A stretch of DNA of 64,000 nucleotides, taken from positions 24,155,177 to 24,219,176 of the forward strand of contig JBBMOA010000020.1 in the NCBI GenBank assembly GCA_037954235.1, written 5' to 3'. Position 1 is the first letter of the stretch, and every line of letters begins with the position of its first letter. Source of the DNA: Aulostomus chinensis (lineage: Eukaryota; Chordata; Actinopteri; Syngnathiformes; Aulostomidae). The notes under the pieces were generated by a model. The model was not told the DNA's origin and did no database searches. It saw only the letters and a list, made by a program, of their open reading frames with translations. Position numbers and translations under genes: made by a program. This document shows positions 46,694 through 58,675 of the stretch, one piece after another.

Positions 46694-47191
46694 GAGATTA
46701 CCTCACTCCCTAATGGGGCTGCTCAAATATTTATAGGGCAGGAAGCTGAATGGGAAGAATGATAGCGCTCAGGGAGACAGCCGACACTGAGGGAGTACAT
46801 GAGAAGACTGATGCTGCCTTCAAGTGCTCCTCGTAAGTTCCAACTTCCAAACTCTGGAGTTGTAATGATATGAGCCCAAAGGGTCGTCGTCCGCCCACCA
46901 TTACAGTAGAGAATGCTTTAAATTAACTCTGAGGGATACGGTTCTTTACGGCGCCTCCTAGCAACACCTTAGCATCCATTTACCATTTGCCAGCACACAA
47001 GTGAACACAACACACGTCAGCAGCTGTATGAATGATAAAGGTTTGGATGTTCATGTCACCAGAAGAGAACAAGCCAATCATCAGCGCAGGAGCAAGATGG
47101 AAGCATTTTCGTAGCTCCGAGCCGCTCAGACCAAAGAACAGAGGGGCGTTTGTTTCCTTGCAGGTAGGCACCATGGTGGGTTCATCTAGAC

Positions 47192-47393
47192 CAGGGGTGG
47201 GAACCAGGTGCCATGGAGGGCCGTGTGTGTGCAGGTTTTCCTTCCAACCAAACACTTTCACAGGTGAGTCCACTGATCAACACTCTTCTGTGGCTGAAGG
47301 AGTGTTGATCAGTGGACTCACCTGTGAAAGTGTTTGGTTGGAAGGAAAACCTGCACACACACGGCCCTCCATGGCACCTGGTTCCCACCCCTG
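47192..47393. mobile_element. Palindromic hAT-type MITE (202 bp)
   Basis: Starts CAGGGGTGGGAACCAGGTGC and ends with its exact reverse complement. The arms pair almost perfectly for about 94 bases around a short loop near 47286-47299. CAGGGGTGGG is a common terminal sequence of hAT (Charlie-like) elements. Both flanks carry TCTAGA (47185-47190 and 47395-47400), the core of the nTCTAGAn target preferred by such elements; the outer bases of the 8-bp duplication differ. Confidence 0.85.
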
Positions 47394-47401
47394 GTCTAGA
47401 A

Positions 47402-50400
47402 CCTCCCACCCCCTGCTCCCTGCGGGAACGCTAGCCTGAGGGAACAAACCAACCCTGTGATCACATGACCTCCATGGTAATGAGGAAGCGAGTGCTGAGC
47501 TCTGGAGGAGGACTGTCTGCTTCCCCGTGTAGATTTGAAGCAGAAACCGTCAGTGTGGGGTTACGATGAGAGGGAGAATTGTTGATATGGGGACTCATCG
47601 CTGCGTGTTGGGCGACGGCTGTGGGCCATTTGGGTTCTGTTTGTATCCCCCAGGAACATTCCGGGCGAACTTCTTCAGATTTGCCACAAGAGATCCCCTT
47701 GACTCGAAGATACACTGGGAAGATTCCGTTGGTCACCGTGGCAGGCGCACATCGCAGGAATACATGCAGTGTTTCTAGGTACTCCTGGTCGGGTATGAGG
47801 ACATTTTTCTCTCCAGATGAATTAATTAGACTTGTAGTAAGACACAAACGTCTCCCTTCACACACAGAAAAGACGGCTAGAACGAGGAAATCAAGTGTAA
47901 CTCGTGAAACCACGACTTCAGTTCTCATTTACCTCTAAGAAGGAGTGGAACCGACTTGTGAAGCGTGTCGTGAAGGACCTCACGCCTGGTAATTCCACAA
48001 CTATCAGGGTGATTTGGGTGTCTCGTTTGTAATCAGAAAAACAAGGAAGATGGAAATTGACAACAGACAAATCACAAGAATGTAGTGCAGTAATTCAGCT
48101 CCGAGCGGAGCCAAACTGCTGATGTAATTCCACTTGTTTCCAATTCTGTTCCACATGTTTCAGGAATTCTCTGGCAGCCAGTGGCCGCATCTTAAAAGAC
48201 GAGCGCAGTGAGTGCTGAGCGTGAACTAGAATGTGTGGAAATTGGCGCTCGAATCAAAAAAGCAAAGTGGCATCAGAGACACATGATCTCACCTCCTGTC
48301 AGGGATTTCCCCCCGTCGCTGAGGTTCAGACCCGTGATGAGGCGGCGTGACAAGTTTACGACTGAGGCTGACGGCGTGGACGAGGTATCCAGCCGAAACC
48401 TGCCCGTCTCAGGGATACGGAGATGAGGTCAAGGAGTTTAGTTCCACTGATGAAAGAGAAGAGGAAGGATAGAGGGATGGAATCAGAGAGAGAAGGAAGG
48501 AAGGAAGGAGCCAAACAGGACTGATGAAGAAAGAACGAAGGTAAGACAGAAAGAAGGAGGTCAGTGTGAACTCTGCGATGAGGGACTGGGTGGAACCAGA
48601 TGGGAAACACATGCTGTGAAACACGCTCGCGTTCCCGTGAGTGTGGGTGGAGTCTAATGATGACCTCTTGACACCAGATGGAGGGATGACACTCTTCTTC
48701 TCTCCTCCCTCGTTCTGTCATTCAGTCCTAAACGCTGTCCTAGAGCCAGATAGTGACACATCTGATGTCATCTCCCTGCATGCTTTCTGCATCCATCCAT
48801 GGCCGTCTGGGTATTTGAAAGCTTTGCGGGGAGCCCCAAGTACTCAAACGCCACAGGGACGCTGCATTCAAGTCACGTGTTTGCGGTGGTAAATATTAGA
48901 ATCCTGCAGTGTTCACCTCAGCTTCCCATTGTGACTAATAAAGCAAATACTTCCGAGCTCGTCGTCACGTTGTAACGATTACGGAACATTCTCCCAAATT
49001 CTGCTTCAGACTTCCGAATCCAGATTGTAAATTGCTGCCATATGCAGCTTCTCTCTGTCAATAATAACAAATACTGCTAATCTCTGCTTGGGTTATGGTG
49101 AAGGAAGTCAGTTTGTGCCTCGAAAGGCTCAGGGTGATTTTTTTTCTAGGTGAAACACATCTGCACCAAACATGTGAGAGGGTTTGTTCCCCCACTGCGA
49201 CCGTCCACCCAGAGCGGGGGGGTTAAACGTTCCCCATCACCTGATGGACTGAGGCCACCAAACACTTCCGCAAACAAAAAAGTAGCAAAAAAACGTCCCA
49301 TCAACTTTGGTTTCCATCAACCAGTTTGTGGCGTATTAACTAGCTGAGTAGCCTGTGTTTTCATCAGCGGTGGAAGGGTTAAAGAGTCGAGGCGTCACAG
49401 TCAGGAATGTCATAATTACATCGTTATACTCGCTGAAATACTCATAAATTGAACTGTTGTCTCTGGTCGGGAGGAAGCAACAGGACGTCTCTGCAGCGCC
49501 ACCTCATTCTTTAATTCGCCTTTAAGGAAACAAAGTCTGATTAATTTTGATTAATTGTTTAAACTGCTGCCGAATAGATAAACAACTCCTGGCTCGAGGC
49601 CGTGCTGACGAGTAGAGGGTGCGTACAACTGCGACTTGGACGACTGGTGGTTCACACCTGAGCGTTACGACTCCACCCACGGAGAGACAGAGGCGTCACG
49701 TTCGTCCCTCCTCCATCACACGCTGTTCTGTGACAACCACAGACCACAAAACAATGTGACTGGCTCGCACGTTGGAGCCCATCTGTGATCAACAAACGTG
49801 TCATCGCTGCCATCGACGTTCCCGAGCGAGGCCCGTGCTGCCCGTGCCGTCCACAGAGTTTTCCCGAGCCCCAAGAGGTGTTTACGCTGAATCATGTGGG
49901 ATTTTCCCCAGCGGCGACTGATGTGGTTGAAGATGCTGGACGACCCAACAACCGCTAATCACGACGAGGCTTCAGCAGCCTGACATCAACCCCTCACATG
50001 TGGTCCAATCAAAGCCGCCGCTGCTGCTGTTTGATTCCAAACGTTACCTACGGCAGTCCGGGATGAGTCATTCCAGTTCTGCAGGATGCAAATACCTCGA
50101 CAGGTGTGACCAGGTGTGATCAGGGTGTTCTGTATACCTCCATCACCACAAGTTTGTCAAAATAGCTCTCCTTTGTGTTTCACGAGTCAAACAGCTGACT
50201 CGTCGTTTGCCTCTAGTGACTCAGTGGCTGACTTCTGGTAAAGGGTTGGGCCTGGATGACCAGGGCTGATGGGAAACACACCAGCACACACACCAGTTCC
50301 AGTTTCTTATGTATTTTACTGCTTTGGCAACAGTGTTTGGCAGCTGCTAAATGAAGCTTCCGTTGACCGAAGCGACCCAAGTAGCACACAAAGGTACAGC

Positions 50401-50834
50401 ACCGACGTCAGACCGCAGTCCCCAGGTCTGCTTTACTCATCCCTGGCTGTCATTAGCTCCCCTTGTCGGCTTGCCTGGTTTATAACGGTTGAACTTTGAC
50501 CTCCTTGTTTTGGTATTTTGATGGATTTCACTGCTGTGACCTCCATAGGACCACACTTTACCGGCAGCTTTATCCTCCTGAATGTCAACAGAGGTATTTT
50601 GATGAAACAGATAATTTAATTACGTGTTCGTCAACGTTGACGGGGTCATAAAACCCTGAAAAGTCATGGGATTTAAAAACTGTGATTTCAAGGCCTGGAA
50701 AAGTTTTTTAAAGAACAAAGCAAGAAAATTTTGGAAAAGTTGTGGCAATTTGTTTCCCACATTCCTCCATATTAGAGTATATGTGGTTGAGTTATGGTTG
50801 ACTGAGTAAAATCTCCTTCCATAAATGTGCCGGT
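47402..50834. other. Non-coding stretch
   Basis: About 3.4 kb of unique-looking sequence with a GGAA-rich patch near 48440-48560. No gene, repeat array or RNA gene is supported. Confidence 0.5.
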
Positions 50835-52156
50835 GTGACGTGTGTTTGTAGTCCAACAGGAAGTGGTCATCTCCTGGTTCCTCCACCAACAGGAAGTGGT
50901 CATCTCCTGGTTCCTCCACCAACAGGAGGTGGTCATCTCCTGGTTCCTCCACCAACAGGAGGTGGTCATCTCCTGGTTCCTCCACCAACAGGAGGTGGTC
51001 ATCTCCTGGTTCCTCCACCAACAGGAAGTGGTCATCTCCTGGTTCCTCCACCAGCAGGAAGTGGTCATCTCCTGGTTCCTCCACCAGCAGGAAGTGGTCA
51101 TCTCCTGGTTCCTCCACCAGCAGGAAATGGTCATCTCCTGGTTCCTCCACCAACAGGAAGTGGTCATCTCCTGGTTCCTCCACCAACAGGAGGTGGTCAT
51201 CTCCTGGTTCCTCCACCAACAGGAAGTGGTCATCTCCTGGTTCCTCCACCAGCAGGAAGTGGTCATCTCCTGGTTCCTCCACCAACAGGAGGTGGTCATC
51301 TCCTGGTTCCTCCACCAACAGGAAGTGGTCATCTCCTGGTTCCTCCACCAACAGGAGGTGGTCATCTCCTGGTTCCTCCACCAACAGGAAGTGGTCATCT
51401 CCTGGTTCCTCCACCAGCAGGAAGTGGTCATCTCCTGGTTCCTCCACCAGCAGGAAATGGTCATCTCCTTGTTCCTCCACCAACAGGAAGTGGTCATCTC
51501 CTGGTTCCTCCACCAACAGGAGGTGGTCATCTCCTGGTTCCTCCACCAACAGGAAGTGGTCATCTCCTGGTTCCTCCACCAGCAGGAAGTGGTCATCTCC
51601 TGGTTCCTCCACCAACAGGAGGTGGTCATCTCCTGGTTCCTCCACCAACAGGAAGTGGTCATCTCCTGGTTCCTCCACCAACAGGAGGTGGTCATCTCCT
51701 GGTTCCTCCACCAACAGGAAGTGGTCATCTCCTGGTTCCTCCACCAGCAGGAAGTGGTCATCTCCTGGTTCCTCCACCAACAGGAGGTGGTCATCTCCTG
51801 GTTCCTCCACCAACAGGAGGTGGTCATCTCCTGGTTCCTCCACCAACAGGAGGTGGTCATCTCCTGGTTCCTCCACCAACAGGAGGTGGTCATCTCCTGG
51901 TTCCTCCACCAACAGGAAGTGGTCATCTCCTGGTTCCTCCACCAGCAGGAAGTGGTCATCTCCTGGTTCCTCCACCAGCAGGAAATGGTCATCTCCTTGT
52001 TCCTCCACCAACAGGAAGTGGTCATCTCCTGGTTCCTCCACCAACAGCCAATAGGATCGCTCCATGTGATTGTGGTGATTGAACCAGTAAATCAGCTCTG
52101 GTGAACAAAAGTTGATGATCTTCCAGGTTCAGTTCATCAAGATCGTCTTCACTAAT
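50835..52156 (-). mobile_element. Dispersed element, copy 1, containing an expanded 33-bp minisatellite
   Basis: Reads in minus orientation. The 114 bases at 52043-52156 match 57690-57803 with almost no change, and the sequence beyond the array (GGACTACAAACACAC) matches the end of the second copy at about 57866-57880. The array between them has 36 units here and two there. The class of element is unknown; no terminal repeats were seen. Confidence 0.75.
50855..52042 (-). repeat. 33-bp minisatellite B, exactly 36 units
   Basis: Plus-strand unit AACAGGAAGTGGTCATCTCC plus TGGTTCCTCCACC, 36 x 33 = 1188 bp with no length variation. Four unit types (AACAGGAAG, AACAGGAGG, AGCAGGAAG, AGCAGGAAA) occur in a patterned order. 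Units 10-18 repeat as units 20-28, a 330-bp higher-order repeat. All frames stay open because the period is a multiple of 3. Confidence 0.97.
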
Positions 52157-53408
52157 CAGCACTGAAGGCCACAAGGTCATGAAAATGGATTTTATTGGTA
52201 AAAACGTGTGCAGCCTCTCATGCGTGGCAGCGTCAGCTGAACTTTTCTCCACACATCCTCGCTCTGGTGCTCCATTCCAGCTGGAGTCAGCCTGTGGATG
52301 CAGTGATGTCACCATCATGTGGAAGTGCTTCTGTTGACGTCGCAGACCGAGCGGGGGGGGGGGGGGGGGTGTCACTCACTGATCCTTGGCGGTTTCATTT
52401 CAGCGGCAGAGATGAGCTCGTGAGGAGCTTCAGACCTGCTTGTGTGAGTCGTTCTTTGAGTCAGGAAACAGCAACACCTCCACCTTTCTGCTGAGGAGCG
52501 TGTAGAACCCTAACGCCACCGCTCGAACTGCTGCCCAACCCTGAGTCTGACCACTGACTTCATTTCATTTATCAGAACACAATAATGCAGAAGTCACAAC
52601 ATCATGACGCAGATTTGGATGAAGACCGAGGTGATAAAACCTGCTTCTTCACGAGGTGACAAGCAAGCAACTTTTAAAATCCCTGTTTTCTGATTGGCAC
52701 CCGTCAGACTGACATGATGTTTTGTTCCGCTGGCCAGCAGAAATCGTCCCTGCTTCCATCTAAACGTCACCTGTATGTGAAGTCAGCTCATTTGAGCAGT
52801 AGATCTCGCCTCTCCCTGCCAACACCGTTGTTGATGCCCAGCTGGGAAAGGCTGCTGACCATCCAAACCCCTATCAGACCTGAAGCCTCTGAAGGAGCGA
52901 GGCCATCGCTCCGTGTCCTCAAAGACAGAAATACAGGCATGAACGCAGTTCACAAACCACGTGGCCAAACTGTCATGAATGCCTCCTGCATCGATGCATT
53001 CCTGCTGGACCGAATGGAAAAAGTGAGTTGAACATTCGAAGCATTTTGTGCTGACCCAAAGCCAAAGTGATATTAGTGGTATAAAATGATTACGATTACA
53101 AATTGATGTTGAAACCATGCAGACGTGAAGCGGAGGTTCTCCTCATGGGCTCCTAACCACCAGAACTCACCGGTGGCTCCTCGTCTCTTATAGTAGCGAG
53201 GGACGATTCCTGCGGTCAACCTTCTGTGTTTAATCTTTATTTAGAACAACAAAAAAGGAAGTCAGTCCATGTCGTCATCTCTAATTGGCCAACTGGTGGC
53301 TGTCCCTGATGACCACTGCAAACTAAACGGATATGATCTGCCAAACTGGCAGGGGATGACCGTAGGCGTGGCTGGGAGAGCCAATGGCTGTCTGTCTATA
53401 TGTGTTGT
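52157..53408. other. Non-coding stretch with a G17 run
   Basis: Contains 17 consecutive G at 52353-52369. Otherwise unique-looking; no gene is supported. Confidence 0.5.
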
Positions 53409-54283
53409 TGGATGGATGGATGGATGTGTGGATGGATGGATGGATGGATGGATGTGTGGATGGATGGATGTGGATGGATGGATGTGTGGATGGATGGATG
53501 TGGATGGATGGATGTGTGGATGGATGGATGGATGGATGGATGGATGGATGGATGTGTGGATGTGTGGATGGATGGATGTGTGGATGGATGGATGTGGATG
53601 GATGGATGTGTGGATGGATGGATGGATGGATGGATGGATGGATGGATGTGTGGATGTGTGGATGGATGGATGTGTGGATGGATGGATGTGGATGGATGGA
53701 TGTGTGGATGGATGGATGTGGATGGATGGATGTGTGGATGGATGGATGGATGGATGGATGGATGGATGTGTGGATGGATGGATGTGGATGGATGGATGTG
53801 TGGATGGATGGATGGATGGATGTGTGGATGGATGGATGTGGATGGATGGATGTGGATGGATGGCTGTGGATGGATGGATGTGGATGGATGGATGTGTGGA
53901 TGGATGGATGTGTGGATGGATGGATGTGGATGGATGGATGTGTGGATGGATGGATGTGTGGATGGATGGATGTGTGGATGGATGGATGGATGTGTGGATG
54001 GATGGATGTGGATGGATGGATGTGTGGATGGATGGATGTGTGGATGGATGGATGTGGATGGATGGATGTGTGGATGGATGGATGTGTGGATGGATGGATG
54101 GATGTGTGGATGGATGGATGGATGTGTGGATGGATGGATGTGGATGGATGGATGTGTGGATGGATGGATGTGTGGATGGATGGATGTGGATGGATGGATG
54201 TGTGGATGGATGGATGTGTGGATGGATGGATGTGGATGGATGGATGTGTGGATGGATGGATGTGGATGGATGGATGTGGATGG
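53409..54283 (+). repeat. GGAT-based minisatellite (about 875 bp)
   Basis: GGATGGATGGATG blocks separated by TGTG or TG, so the tract reads as alternating GGATGGATGGATGTGT and GGATGGATGGATGT units. Long low-complexity frames occur on both strands (Trp-Met-Asp and His-Pro-Ser-Ile repeats) and are not genes. Confidence 0.97.
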
Positions 54284-55118
54284 GCTGACAGTCGCAGTAT
54301 ATTTTCAGTTCGATGGTGGTTCCCTTGGCAGTCAAAGCGGCGGCAGGAACAAGCCAATGGATGGTGAGCAAATCTCAGCTGAAACGGGGACGTAACCGTT
54401 GAACTCTGACCTCTGATCAGCGAGGCTCCTCTGATGTTCTCCGGGTCTGAGGGATCTTGATTTCAACACTCTCCTACCTCGAGGTATTGGGGGTTGTGAT
54501 GGTGGCGAGAGGAACGTTCTGAATGTCTCTCAGCTGTTGCGGGATCAAGCGATGATGCAAGTTTCACAAAAACTGCCTCCCACTGTTGCGTGAGCTCGGT
54601 TCCCCTTATCTTCAGTCCTCCAGTCACCAAAACCTGTCTGCTCCTCTGGAATTTACTCCCATTACATTTGTAACACTCGAGAGTTCGATCTCCTGACATC
54701 CTTCTGGAACTTTAGTAGCACACGACTGCTGACATCATCTCTAAGTGACGCTCATTTATTAAAACTGAGCTCGAGAAAACAAGTCATAGCTTTTGTCCTC
54801 TAAAGGTCGTCCTGGGTAACGTTTACCGCTGGGAAAACACTCGTTTTACACCCTTCTTGTTGTCATGGCCGTCACGTTTGCTCTGACCTTAATTAACAGC
54901 AGCTTGTTCATCATCCAAAACAATTTGAGTTAATATTTTCAGTCCTGGCTGCGAGTTTAACGTCCCGCAGCTGTTTGCCACCTGTTGGCTCTCAGTGCTT
55001 TTCCTCGCTCTGTCCTCGCATGCGATCTTGCATTTACGTGGTTGCCATGCGCAGGGCTGCGAAAACAAAACCTCTGGATGCCTCTGGAGGTTGTCCATCT
55101 TCATCCGTTGTCAATAAA

Positions 55119-55181
<63 letters not shown>

Positions 55182-55588
55182 CATTCCTGATTGTTCTGCT
55201 GTTCAGGTCCATATCTGTTCTGCACTCTTGACCACAACAAACCAACACGTCTGTATTTCTCCCGGGTTTCTGTATATTTAGAAAGTCGTGTGCTCGCGTC
55301 GTGTTGATGACAGCGTTTCCCACTGGAGAATCGGTGCGAGCCCCAGAGGCCTCGACCCTAAACACCCATCTGCCTGTGCTTGACACAAGCAGCTGCAACA
55401 ATATCAGACAGGAGATGGAGAGGACGCGGTGGAGACAGTTACGATGATGTGGGGAGAGAGAGGAGGTCAGCAAGGATCTATTTTTATCTTCCCAGAGTCG
55501 TGCCTCGGCTTGAATGGAGGCAAAGAAGAAGAATCGTGTTGAAAGGTGCATGTGTGCAAATTATTTCATAACCTTGGCAGCTGAAAGC

Positions 55589-55637
<49 letters not shown>

Positions 55638-57689
55638 GGAGACATCATCACGTCTCATCATTGCGTCCCAGGAGAGATTAAAACATCCTCTCATTGCAAC
55701 ATTTCGTGTTTTACCAGTGTGTTTTCCTAGGAGATCTGTTAGCAGTCAAAACTACGGCAGCCTGGAGAGATCAACACACACGGCTTCAGAAAACATCTTC
55801 ATCAGTTTGACAACTCGGTTACGTGTGGAAAACACACGGTAGACTCACACAACGCAACACACAACAGACATGCTGCAGGAACACTCCATATCCCTTCCAG
55901 AGCCTGACACACGAACACATCGAAATACCAGAACACGCAATGTAACATGTTAGAAAGAAGCTGCAAACACACCTGACACAGCTCATTGCACACACAACGC
56001 AATAAACACAACACACGAGCTCAGCGCTCAGTCTTTTGTGGAGCTTCGACCTGCACGTCATGGTTGAGTGGTCCAACTAATCCAGTGGAGTTTCAGCATG
56101 AGCTCAGCGAGGGGACCTGGATTGGAGGGACTGTTCAGGCCCATGTAAACGCAGCAAAGTGGCAACGAAGGAACCGACTTGTTTTAACGAGGGACTGGAA
56201 CGGACTTGGCCCGCCCGGGACTTGCTCGATCCCCGTCTGCTGTGTGTGACCACACATCCATGTGAATCTGAACCCCCTCAAATAAAAGCTGAGAGTCGAC
56301 ATGTAAACGTCCCTGTGATTTAAAGTCCCAGTGGAAAACGCGGCGCTGCGGCTCTGATCTCACCGCCAGCAGATGTTTACTGTAAATTTCCCAATCGCTC
56401 ATGATCTCTTCTCCTGAAATGCTTGTCACTCTGTCAGCGAGGAGCCCTTCGCTCCAGCAGATATATGGAGTTTTCAAACGCAACATTGACTGTTTAATGT
56501 GCTGGAAAATCCTGACAAGCTTTCCAGAGGTGAAGGACGGAACCCTGCATCACAGTGGAAGTTCTCACTTCAATATGTAGGCTGATTTTGAGAAGTGGAT
56601 GGAAAAGTTGCTTTTTAGGAACATTCCTGGCACAAACACACACCCGGCTGTTTGTGAGCTCCACAGACTCCACCGCAGCTACACAGCTCTGCTGCGCTTC
56701 CACACATCAAGCGCTCCGGGGGCTCGGTTCACATCGAACAAGCCCAACTTCATAAGTGAAACCATCCAGCCCTCTCTCCTCCTCCCGGAGGTGACATCAG
56801 TGACCTCGTTCACATCGACGTCCTTTCAGTTTCAGCCTTCCCTTCAACTCTAACGCAACAACACGTTCTCATCGGGGTTCTTCCAGGTAGCAGTACCCTG
56901 ACAGTGGCGCACCAGCAGCCAGGCCTTCTAAGGACACGTGGGGGATGACTCAAAAGTGCACTGACTTCTGTTGATACATATGCACGCCATCTGTCAGGAA
57001 ACGTTTACACCAGTGCACCCAGCTGTGACTGGTGTACTGGGAGGGCACCACCCAACGCTGGAGATGTCTCATGTCCAGCCTCACCCCTCACAGTGGCAGC
57101 AGCAGCCTGAAGGCCCAAACCCACCGTCAGACACCAGGTGTTAAAGAGCACCGAGATCATCAGACCGGCTTGAGGCAACATGTCAAGTAGGTTGAGAAGG
57201 TGAATGAGTCCACCGACACAAAACCCAACTTTGAGCTTGATGACTAGTGAGGTCTCAACAGGGGGCGCTGTGCTCTGCTGTAGTGTCACAGTTTGGAAGG
57301 GTGGGAGCACCTACCTGTTGGTCTGCACGTGCTCAGTGTAGTTTCAGGCCAGCCAGAGAGCGTCCTCGTGGGGTCGTCCTGGAAGAAAACACAACGCAGA
57401 ACATCAGCCAGTTGTCTATGATGTCGTTACCTTCTGATTACATGCACCGGGCGGGGGGGTGGAGGGGGCACCGAGGGGGGTCAGGACTTCTGTGGCGTTT
57501 GACCATCTGTTGGCAGAATGTAACGGAGGAGTTCTGACTTCAGTACAGCACCTTGAGTGACATTTGCCATCACAGGAGCTTCGGGGTGACCTTGAAGTCA
57601 TGTGACCCTGGTGTAGCTCCTTCCTAGGCTAACGTTAGCTTAGCACTGCTAACCGTAGCATCCAGGCTTCCAGCATCATCAGAGGGTTC
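54284..57689. other. Non-coding stretch
   Basis: Holds a (GT)n at 55121-55181, a GT/GA run at 55590-55640 and a dispersed block at 57582-57656. A hydrophobic minus-strand frame at 57005-57310 has no recognisable family. Confidence 0.5.
57582..57656 (+). repeat. Dispersed block shared with 22630-22706
   Basis: Second copy of the TCATGTGACCCTGGTGTAGC / GCTAACGTTAGCTTAGCACT block, same orientation. It lies directly left of copy 2 of the minisatellite-bearing element. Confidence 0.8.
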
Positions 57690-57880
57690 ATTAGTGAAGA
57701 TGATCTTGATGAACTGAACCTGGAAGATCATCAACTTTTGTTCACCAGAGCTGATTTACTGGTTCAATCACCACAATCACATGGAGCGATCCTATTGGCT
57801 GCTGGTGAGGAACCAGGAGATGACCACTTCCTGTTGGTGGAGGACCCAGGAGATGACCACTTCCTGCTGGACTAAAAACA
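57690..57880 (+). mobile_element. Dispersed element, copy 2, with two 33-bp units
   Basis: Begins ATTAGTGAAGATGATCTTGA; the minisatellite remnant is at 57804-57868 (32 and 33 bases) and the element ends GGACTAAAAACACAC. The plus frame reads SEDDLDELNLEDHQLLFTRA, continues through LLVQSPQSHGAILLA into EEPGDDHFLLVEDPGDDHF and ends LLD-stop. The same peptide up to GAILLA is read from copy 1 on the other strand. Confidence 0.75.
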
Positions 57881-58615
57881 CACCTGATTGTGTGGAAGGA
57901 GATAACTGCGGCTCGGAACAGCTGATTGTCAGCTGATTAGCAGGCTTGTGGGCCGATCTTGTCTTTGTGGCGTGCCTCAACCGACGCGCTCCGCTTTAGC
58001 CACATTTTTTTCACTGTCTTCTTCATGCAAGTTTATTTGTGTTTGTGCTGGGCTGCTGCCGTGTGTGCATTCTTGTGGATTTTTAATATGGGGTTTCCTT
58101 GTGTGTGCATGCGTGCGTGTGAGTGTGTGTGTTTGGTTGTGTTTGAGTGTGTGCATTTCTGAGGGAGGCCAGTGACCATTGCAACAGGAAATAAACAGGA
58201 TGTGGCGGAGGAAGTGCTCACCGGAAGAGTGAAGCGGAGACCTCCCTCATCTATTACTAATACTTACACACACACACAGACACACACACACACACTCTTT
58301 CACACACACACACACACACTACACTTGTACACAATTTTAAGAGAGAAACAGTGGAGAAAGGAGATGAACTGAGGCGTAAAAAGAAAGGCAGAAATCCATT
58401 TTTTTGCATCTCAGGTTTAAGATCCAAAGAGACGTGATTTTATTTCAGTTGAGGACATTTCTGAGACAAATGAGGGGTAAACACACAGGAGCCGGACGTC
58501 CTGTAACACCCGGGTAAATGTCCATGTGTCTCCCGAATAGACAACACAAAACTGACGGACACGAGTGTAGACAAATGCTACACAACACTGAGAATGTAAC
58601 AGAAAAGGACTGTGC

Positions 58616-58620
58616 GCGCG

Positions 58621-58674
<54 letters not shown>
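58616..58674. repeat. CG/CA compound microsatellite
   Basis: GCGCGCACGC followed by a CACA run. Confidence 0.92.

Positions 58675-58675
<1 letters not shown>

Larger units (their letters stand above)
42172..47183. other. Non-coding stretch
   Basis: Contains (CA)n at 43900-43958, (GT)n at 44026-44066 and 46635-46693, a pyrimidine-rich tract at about 45590-46430 and a TAATTA-site cluster at 46453-46562. No gene, RNA gene or recognisable transposon coding sequence was found. Confidence 0.55.

Noticed and set aside
50772..52104. Several 415-480-codon open frames on both strands at 50.8-52.1 kb taken as genes
   Set aside because: They are the same 33-bp repeat read in different frames; a period divisible by three keeps every frame open. 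Only the frame starting in the element flank is kept as a speculative finding.
53262..54395. Long frames of Trp-Met-Asp or Ile-His-Pro-Ser repeats
   Set aside because: Translations of the GGAT microsatellite on both strands, with no unique domain.
57005..57310. Hydrophobic 101-codon minus-strand frame
   Set aside because: Looks membrane-like but matches no family I know and has no exon context; not called.
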